DNA from: Persicaria tinctoria
Taxonomy: Eukaryota; Streptophyta; Magnoliopsida; Caryophyllales; Polygonaceae
NCBI GenBank assembly: GCA_037127255.1
Contig: JBANSL010000013.1
Span: forward strand, 4,280,188 to 4,344,187
Length of the DNA stretch: 64,000 bases
Direction of reading: 5' to 3'
The translations under genes and the position numbers were made by a program. The notes beneath the pieces are model-generated. The model did not search any database. It was not told where the DNA came from and worked only from the letters and a program-made list of their open reading frames with translations. Below are positions 57,498 to 64,000 of the stretch, in pieces (within the stretch, counting starts at the first letter, position 1; the number at the start of each line of letters is the position of its first letter).

Positions 57498-58452
57498 CAC
57501 AGAAGGGTAAATTATGTATGTAATTCTCTATATTTTTCCATTATTTGAGGTTTTCTTATGTGGCATGTGGCATGTGATGACTTTATCCTCTTCATTTTGA
57601 AACAGAAAAAAATCTGAGCTGTCATTAGTTTACTCATATTGAGCTGTCATTAGTTCACTTCTCAGGCTCATCTAATATCTTAAATGTGACTTGTTGTCAT
57701 ACTTGTGCTGCTGCTGCTTAGCAATCTTTGCAATCCCTCTCACACAAACGTGAGATAGCTTAGCATGTTGATCTCTTAAATGGAACAAGCTATCTAAACG
57801 GAGCACTAAAAACTGGTTGCATAGAGATATTCATTCTATCATCCAGATTTATAGTCTCTCAAAACTTCCTACCAAGCTACCAATTAAAACAATACATACA
57901 AACTGCTAGTTAGAAATATATATAAACTTGAATCTAGCAACATATAGGAGTTGCATCATGAACTAAAGTCCCTATATAATTATTTGAGAAAAAAAATTGA
58001 TATAAAATTGTTTAAAGCTTTTTGATGTAAGGTGAATCGATCATCAACTAAAATAGAGGTTGATTAATCTCAGCAGTAACTTCCACACATACAAGCAACG
58101 GATTGAATTAGATAACACATTTATCATGATATAATAGAGGATATTTTTCCGTGCAATTTATATACATAAGTTTTTTTTTTAATTTCATTTTTTGGAGGGG
58201 AGGATAAACTTATATCATATTTACATGGACAGTGCATAAACACAAGTGTTAATCAGAATTCTTTTTATTGCTTATAAGTTGTAAGGAATGGATGCATTGT
58301 TTCTTTTTATTGTTTGTCTTTTGGTCAACTGTAACTTGTTATCAAATGTGACTTGCTGTCATAGTTGTGCTGCTGCTCCTTTTTCACTGTCATACTTGTA
58401 CTACTAGCTGCTGCTCTTCAAAGTTTATCTATACATCTCAATTGACTGCCTT

Positions 58453-58679
58453 AGGGAAGAATTCATTGTCATACTTGCTATCAAATCTGTGATGCATATA
58501 TGAAGGGCTACTTGATTGGAACTCTTACCAAAGATGCCTCTGTAAATGAAAAGAGTGGGCCAAACTCTACGTCTGTTGGTTTCAAGCTGATGCTGGCTAA
58601 GCTTTTGCCGAAGCTTTATACAGCTTTAAGCGAGCTTGGAGCCGATTACTCTGAATTCAACAATCTTCAACAGTCATAG
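58453..58679 (+). pseudogene. Coding-like exon fragment inside the Harbinger element
   Basis: A stop-free stretch encodes ...HCHTCYQICDAYMKG... through KLMLAKLLPKLYTALSELGA to TAG at 58677-58679, after a possible acceptor TTAG. The ATG at 58500 would give 59 residues. I do not recognise it. Like 55640-56074 it may come from a captured gene. Confidence 0.35.
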
Positions 58680-58984
58680 TCAACTTTCCAAGGGCTTGGT
58701 TTTTGAACTCAACTGACTCAAATAGGTCAGCTTTCACAGTACATCCAAATTTAAAGTGTTGTTTTTGGATCTTTTCTTCACCTCCTTAAGCAATGCCTGA
58801 TCTGATGGCCAAAGTTTACACCGCATGAAGCTCAATCCGGATTTTCTTCCAAGCAAGTGCAACATTAAAGAAACAATATGTTTCAGATCTTTTCAAAAAG
58901 GAGAAACAACTGGGAATTTGAAGTGATTATGAATTTGGGGCTCGAGAAATAGTTTAAGCGGAGAAACAAATGAGAATTTGAAGT

Positions 58985-59150
58985 GATTGTCTATTGGATA
59001 TTGTCTTTAACTTCTGTTGGGTATTGTCTTAACTTCTGTTAACTTCTGATGTGTATTGTTTTAACTTATGTTAACTTCTGGTGTGTAGTGTTTTAACTTA
59101 TGTTAACTTTTGGTGTGTATTGTAACTTCTGTTAACGGTTGGTGTATATT
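58985..59150 (+). repeat. Minisatellite with about 30-40 bp unit
   Basis: Degenerate tandem units of TTAACTT(C/A)TGTTAACTT plus TGGTGTGTATTGT, about five copies. Confidence 0.85.
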
Positions 59151-59683
59151 GTCAAGCTTCCTTTTGTGGCGCGCCATTAAATTGGTAGGGTGTCATATCT
59201 TTGTTTTGCAGCAATTCTGAAGAAATCCAAAATGATTCCAATTCTAATTTATAGCAAAAAAAAAAAAATCAAAACTGAGCTTTTAGAGATCTCCAAGTTA
59301 GTTTTGATGATCATTACTTGTTACAAATTAAAAACGACAAATATTGGGATTTATGAGATGATTAAACATATCCCTTTCCTAAATCAATTTAACCAAACAT
59401 TCACAAAGCCAATAGGGAATTCAATGATTCATCTTCTAAGTCAACCAAACAAAAACACAATCAAACACTAATGATTTCCTTTCCCTTCTCATAAAGGTAA
59501 TTAATCTCTTTCCTTTCCCTAGCTCTAACCAAACGGGCCCTAAATCTAATACACTTATCTTGCCATTTTCAATTTCTATATATGTTTTAATTTCTATGTT
59601 TTTTCTAATTATTATTATTATTATTAAGTAAATATTCGAGGTTAGACAAGTCTGATTTTCGAGAAGTTGACGAGTCGACGGTT

Positions 59684-59885
59684 CGCTAATTTTGTTTAAT
59701 TGAAGACCACTTTTGGTATTGAAATTGAACCTCAATTAATCTCCTTTTAAATTTTAATCTAATACACTTATATTGCCATTTTCAATTTCTATGTTTTAAT
59801 TTCTATGTTTTTTTTTCTTCTTATTATTATTAAGTAAATATTCGAGGTTAGACAAGTCTGATTTTCGAGAAGTTGACAAGTCGAC
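59684..59885. repeat. Tandem duplication copy 2 (empty site)
   Basis: An uninterrupted copy of the unit split at 55536/59541. It reads TTTTAAATTTTAATCTAATA across the Harbinger insertion point. Confidence 0.88.
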
Positions 59886-60169
59886 AGATAAAAACCGCCT
59901 AAACCTATGGTAAAAACATAAAACATGCGCAATTTTTTTTATATTTTTTGGTAGCTTTGAGAGGTTTTAAAAATATTTAAATAAATCAACCTTATCTATT
60001 TCAACTTTTTATCCTCTGCCCCTACACTACAACATCATGGGATAGAAATAGCGATATATCTATTAATAAACCGAATTGATATTTAAACAGTGAAAATATT
60101 ATCAGACCCAATGTATTGAGACTGGGCTGACTGGCTAACCCTTTGATGGTTTTAACAAAACGTGATCGA

Positions 60170-60312
60170 ATTGAGTCTTACGGTTTTCAAAATTGTAGTA
60201 GTTGACATTTTTATGGCTTTAAAAACCGGAAACAACTACAATTGTTGTTGTATTTAAAATCGTAGTTGTGTTAGCGTGCATAAGGCGAGATTTTCACCGT
60301 GCGTTTGGATGC
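60170..60312. repeat. MULE terminal repeat relic
   Basis: TTACGGTTTTCAAAATTGTAG and AAGGCGAGATTTTCACCGTGCG resemble the right terminal repeat of the MULE ending at 25091 (GGCGAGAATTTGGCTGTGCG). No partner end was found. Confidence 0.4.
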
Positions 60313-60601
60313 CGCCATTAATACATCTTCCTTTGATAAGGATAGCCTATGGAAACAATATCGGTAACATAAATCACACACCAAAAAAAAAAGTTCCATT
60401 AATGCAGATATTTTCTATTCTTTACAAAGCCATCGGAAATATTGTTTGGGTTGATGCATATTTTATCCATGGGCCTATGAACAAATGAAGGCCCAATTTC
60501 AGTTTGGGCCCTGAGTTTTGATCAACGGGATGGCTGACGGGCCTGAACCTAATGTAAATCTATTGTTATAGTTTTTCTCAAACTCCAATGGTAAGGTAAG
60601 A

Positions 60602-61107
60602 TCATCTATTGATATAGGTTTTCTGATGTTCTTTGATGCCGAACATCAAAAAGTATTTCTCGCATTTCCTAACCCAGCTTCGGGGCTTCTTCCCATCGAA
60701 TTGGGGAAAACCGACCTTAGGAAAGTGGCTCTGGTTTGCAATGAATCCATCATTGCACATTGGTGGGGGTCTGTAAGCATTGGTGTCCTCCGTAATTTCC
60801 CTATTGACCACCGGTCCCCCGGTGGTGTCTTTTCCTGTTGATCCAATGTCTGGCCTCCGCCATGGGTGCGCGCTGTTGCTTGCTGAGAGAAAACTCGCAT
60901 CCATTCCCCCATTTGCGCCACCAATTCATCCGATGATTTCTTTATTGCGATGATCGCCTGCTGTTGGTCTTTAAGGATCCTGCACTGATCGTCCTGTTTT
61001 TGCATCGTCTCCATCAAGTATTCGTGTGTCGTCGTCGTGAATTGCTGAAGGTGATTCAGCTGAGATTTCACTTTCCCTGTCAATTTGAAACGAATCCCTT
61101 CCGCCAT
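60602..61107 (-). pseudogene. Chromovirus gag fragment
   Basis: From the ATG at 61107 (MAEGIRFKLTGK) a Gln-rich helical region runs on. After a frameshift near 60790 comes FPQFDGKKPRSWVRKCEKYF, like the capsid motif of the element at 6152. A stop near 60602 and loss of similarity end it. The rest of gag and all of pol are missing. Confidence 0.75.
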
Positions 61108-61132
61108 TGTTGGAACGCGCCGAAGATTGCAA

Positions 61133-61320
61133 GCTAACTGATACCAATTGTTAAGCTCATGTTGATGGTTGTCTAACTGAATCAAGAACCGAGGATGAGA
61201 GTGTTTGAGAGAGAGTTTGTTAGGAATATAAGTGTATTTGATTATTGAATGCCAATCTCAATTACGAGGAACACCTTATATACATGTTTCTAACATATAT
61301 ACATAACATGGATTTTCACA
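61133..61320 (-). repeat. Primer-binding site and LTR of the chromovirus fragment
   Basis: The minus strand reads ATTGGTATCAGTTAGC, an iMet-type primer site, immediately after an LTR end CTTAACA at 61149. A TATATAAGG box lies near 61275. The other LTR limit is unsure (about 61320, possibly further). Confidence 0.5.
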
Positions 61321-61591
61321 GAGGGTTGTTATGTGGATGGCGAATTTCTCGCCATCGACACGGTGTCGAAGCCGACCTCTTAAATCAGCAAAAAAAAAAA
61401 GGCGAAGCTGATCGAGCCGTTGCCGAGTCTCTAGGTCGTCAAGTTTGAAAAGCTACACGATTCTCGTGAGCCTAAAAAGATGTTGTCCCATCGACTGAGT
61501 CGCAGCCAAGTCCCTAAGTCGACAATTCCCATCGGTCTGCATGCAGAAAATTCGACAGCCTCGGGGCAGAGCCACGTCATGCCTTAAAGTC

Positions 61592-61700
61592 CCATCACCT
61601 TGCATGCCGACCTAGAAAGTAGGCATATGCACCCTACATGCCGACCTATGAAGTAGGCATCTGCACTCTGCATGTCGACCCAGAAATCCGACACCAGTAC
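61592..61700 (+). repeat. Minisatellite of hairpin-forming units
   Basis: Three units of about 37 bp of the type CATGCCGACCTAGAAAGTAGGCAT plus CTGCAC; each can fold on itself. It was not matched to a known family. Confidence 0.7.
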
Positions 61701-61841
61701 TGTACGATTGGCGAAATTTTACCATGTGAATAGCATAACCGTTTTCACACAATGACAACTCTAGTTATCAATATACTCAATCCGACCCAAAAAGGTGTAA
61801 AATCCAAACCATTCATTTATGTTTCTTTTATTAATATAATC

Positions 61842-62870
61842 AAAGTCATTAAGTGTAAATGGATCCCTAAAAGGAATTTTAGAACAGATGGTTCTATTAT
61901 AAGGTTCAAGGCAAAACTAGTGGTTAAAGGATTCATACAAATATGAAATTGATTTCGTTAATGCATATTCTTAAATGATTATGATTGTCATTTACATTTA
62001 TTATTTGCTTTAGCATTTAATTATAAATCAACAGTGCATCAATGGATGTTAAACCGTGGCTTAAATGACGATCTAGAGAAAGAGATATGTGGAACAACCT
62101 ACGGGCATGTTGTTCTAAGAAAAGAGAATTTTGTTGTCACTTAAGAAATCAATATATGGCTTTAACCAAGCATATTAGAAATGCTCTAAACTGTGTTGAA
62201 GTTTTGATTTTGTGTTTATAATGCATGTTTTATGCCAAGATGTGTTAAATTGGTTATGTACCTTTATATGGATATGAGATGATATTTAGCACTAACATGC
62301 ATATGATAAATGAAACTAAAACGTTTATTTCCTCTCGATTTGACATTTTGTGTGGGTGAAGTTGATGTATTTCTAAGTGTTAAAGAAACTATAAAAATGA
62401 AATTGCTTCATTCCATTATGTAGAGAAATGTTGAGAATGTTTGATAACTTTATCGTTGTGCCAGTATGACCGAAGATTCTAATTATGATGATGTTATAGC
62501 TCCCCTAGTGGTTTTGTTTTGACATTATATGGTGGTGCTATATTGTGAAAAACATCAAAATTGTCATGTTTGCTAGATCGACTATGAAATGTATACGAGA
62601 TCATAGTTTTAGGTTTAGGTGGACAAAAGATTGAGTGGTTGAGAATGTTACTGTCTTAATTACCTTTGTGGGGGCATGGAGCTTTATCTAATTCTCTACA
62701 TTGTGACTCACATTTGCTTTTTGTGTAGCTAGTAGCAATACATAAATTCGCAAGAAGAGACACACGCAGATTTGACATGAAGCTATGAGATAGCTGATTG
62801 CGAATTGTGTCATCTATTTGGAGAATGTGAGGTCCAAGAGGAACTTGATGGTCTATTGACAAAAGGGATT
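61842..62870 (+). pseudogene. Copia reverse transcriptase relic
   Basis: KCKWIPKRNFRTDGSIIRFK and LVVKGFIQ (61850-61945) are the start of a Copia RT. After frameshifts VHQWMLNRGLNDDLEKEI, then TYGHVVLRKENFV and an INIWL remnant (about 62035-62165) continue the domain. A LTKG remnant near 62855 may be the pol C-terminus. Stops are frequent. No LTR was identified. Confidence 0.7.
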
Positions 62871-64000
62871 AATGAGATACTAGCCCTTGAGTTATATAAG
62901 GGAATGAGATTCAAACCCATATGAGGTGAGATACACCACTTCTCATTCCCATGACAAGTGTATTAAGAAAGGTTAAGTCATGTACTATAAATGAGTCCAT
63001 AGCCCAGAGTTGGATGGTCCTATTGAGAAGGACTTGATGGATTCACCGAATATGAAAAAGGATGATCGAGCATAATACTCTTAATGGTTACATAGCCCTA
63101 ATAAGGGTGGTCTATGTGAGATAGACTTGACGGAGCTACCTACGAGAGTGTGAAGGGTTTGGTCACCTTGATGGTCTTTCTAGAGCACTCTTCAGCACCC
63201 AAGGTATGAGATGACCACGTACATATTTGAGGATCTTATCGCGGAATCACCAGGATCATGGTTGAGGTATGTGTTGTTGAGATCACCTCTTGTGTCTAGT
63301 AGTTCAAGACTTGTTCACTTCTATGACAAGAGAGGCACTCAACTTCACTATGTGTTGGTTCAATACTTGTTCATCAATATTTAAGTATCTCTTCCATAAA
63401 ACCAGCTCAGAATGTCGTTTTTGAAGTTGTTTTAACAAACTATTTTTCTCGCATTTGTGGGGGATTTTTCGAAATAATGCTTAAATAAAGTTTTTATAAA
63501 GAGTTTTATTTTTCAAAATCCTATCCATATTAAAAAGGAAAAGGGAAAAAGAATTTTAGCTAGTTTTGAGATTTTTCCTCAACTAAGGATGTTGATGAGA
63601 GAGTGGGGGATGAACACACGTTCTCCTCATCTTAAAGAAGACTCTTTAGGGTTTTTTGGAGAGAGACAAGTTTTCCGTTCTCCTTCCCCTGCTCCATGTG
63701 AAATTGTTCTGAGTTCCTAGTTGATTTCATCTCTTCGATTGCGAGTGCACGCCTTAGAAGAGCATTGCGTAACCTTGGGGGGCGATGCCAAGAAGCCGAC
63801 TTGCACCGTGGTCGGGGCGAAATCGCTTCTAAGGCAGTGGGTTCGGATATATACCACGCCACAGAAATTTGTGTTTTTGAGATAAGTTTTCTACTTTGAT
63901 TTCAATGTGTTTGATGAATTCTATGAATCAATTTGTGGATTTTACTATCATTTATAGCTTCATCGATCCTTCATCTCTATAGCTAAATCCTTCGCCTTTA
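62871..64000. other. Stretch without recognised gene
   Basis: It may include the 3' part of the decayed Copia element. Several GATGGTC/GACTTGA(T/C)GG words repeat between 62820 and 63180. ORFs are short and unlike known proteins. Confidence 0.35.

Larger units (their letters stand above)
55537..59540. mobile_element. PIF/Harbinger-type element (4.0 kb), no recognised transposase
   Basis: Terminal inverted repeats GGGCCCGTTTGGTT (55537) and AACCAAACGGGCCC (to 59540) are flanked by TTA and TAA, the 3-bp target of this superfamily with one change. The intact sister copy at 59684-59885 is the empty site and confirms both ends. The interior holds gene-like exons, a nested hAT element and a minisatellite. 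Confidence 0.88.
55464..59683. repeat. Tandem duplication copy 1, split by the Harbinger element
   Basis: Bases 55464-55536 plus 59541-59683 together match 59684-59885 (GCTAATTTTGTTTAATTGAA ... TTCGAGAAGTTGACGAGTCGAC). The unit is about 200 bp. Confidence 0.88.

Noticed and set aside
63632..63862. 76-codon minus-strand ORF near the right edge
   Set aside because: No motif, and it lies in probable Copia-related noncoding sequence.

Overview
This is plant nuclear DNA, almost certainly from a eudicot. It has spliced genes with GT-AG introns, long AT-rich spacers, and dense plant-type transposons: Copia, Ty3/Gypsy chromovirus, L1 and RTE LINEs, Mutator-like elements (MULEs), hAT, PIF/Harbinger, Stowaway and Helitron. 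I cannot name the species.

Only two host genes are well supported, both on the minus strand. One (17843-20368) is an intronless, GC-rich BED-zinc-finger/hAT-transposase-derived gene. The other (45760-48844) is a five-exon sterol 4alpha-methyl oxidase of the SMO1 type, complete and consistent in every splice frame. Everything else I can interpret is mobile DNA.

Layout. 1-1734: 5' part of a Copia element with an open gag-pro frame and its 5' LTR. 1957-2858: large fold-back. 3443-4909: a 41-bp LINE insertion, a LINE RNase H relic and a broken MULE transposase. 6152-11300: decayed chromovirus. 11300-16180: AT-rich, with one small LTR. 16180-17345: LINE relic. 17843-20368: host gene. 22158-25221: Stowaway MITE split by a 2.8-kb MULE. 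25829-30720: small LTR, Helitron-type end, and a 1.3-kb Pack-MULE-like element with a GC-rich core. 30862-31935: RTE LINE relic. 33401-42428: a whole L1 LINE with target-site duplications, its ORF1 split by a solo LTR. 43290-44000: LINE and SINE-like relics. 45760-48844: SMO1. 49300-55013: L1 tails, a MULE MITE and two hAT elements. 55464-59885: tandem duplication carrying a 4-kb PIF/Harbinger element, itself carrying a nested hAT element. 60170-62870: MULE, chromovirus and Copia relics.

Insertion order can be read at base level in several places from target-site duplications and empty related sites. The most interesting pattern is a set of five LINE-type 3' ends with different stem sequences but the same layout: hairpin, short linker, TTACC-like box, poly(A). 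One is only 41 bp long yet has a 14-bp target duplication. I found no CRISPR array, tRNA, rRNA, organellar or bacterial operon feature, and no clearly new multi-gene system.
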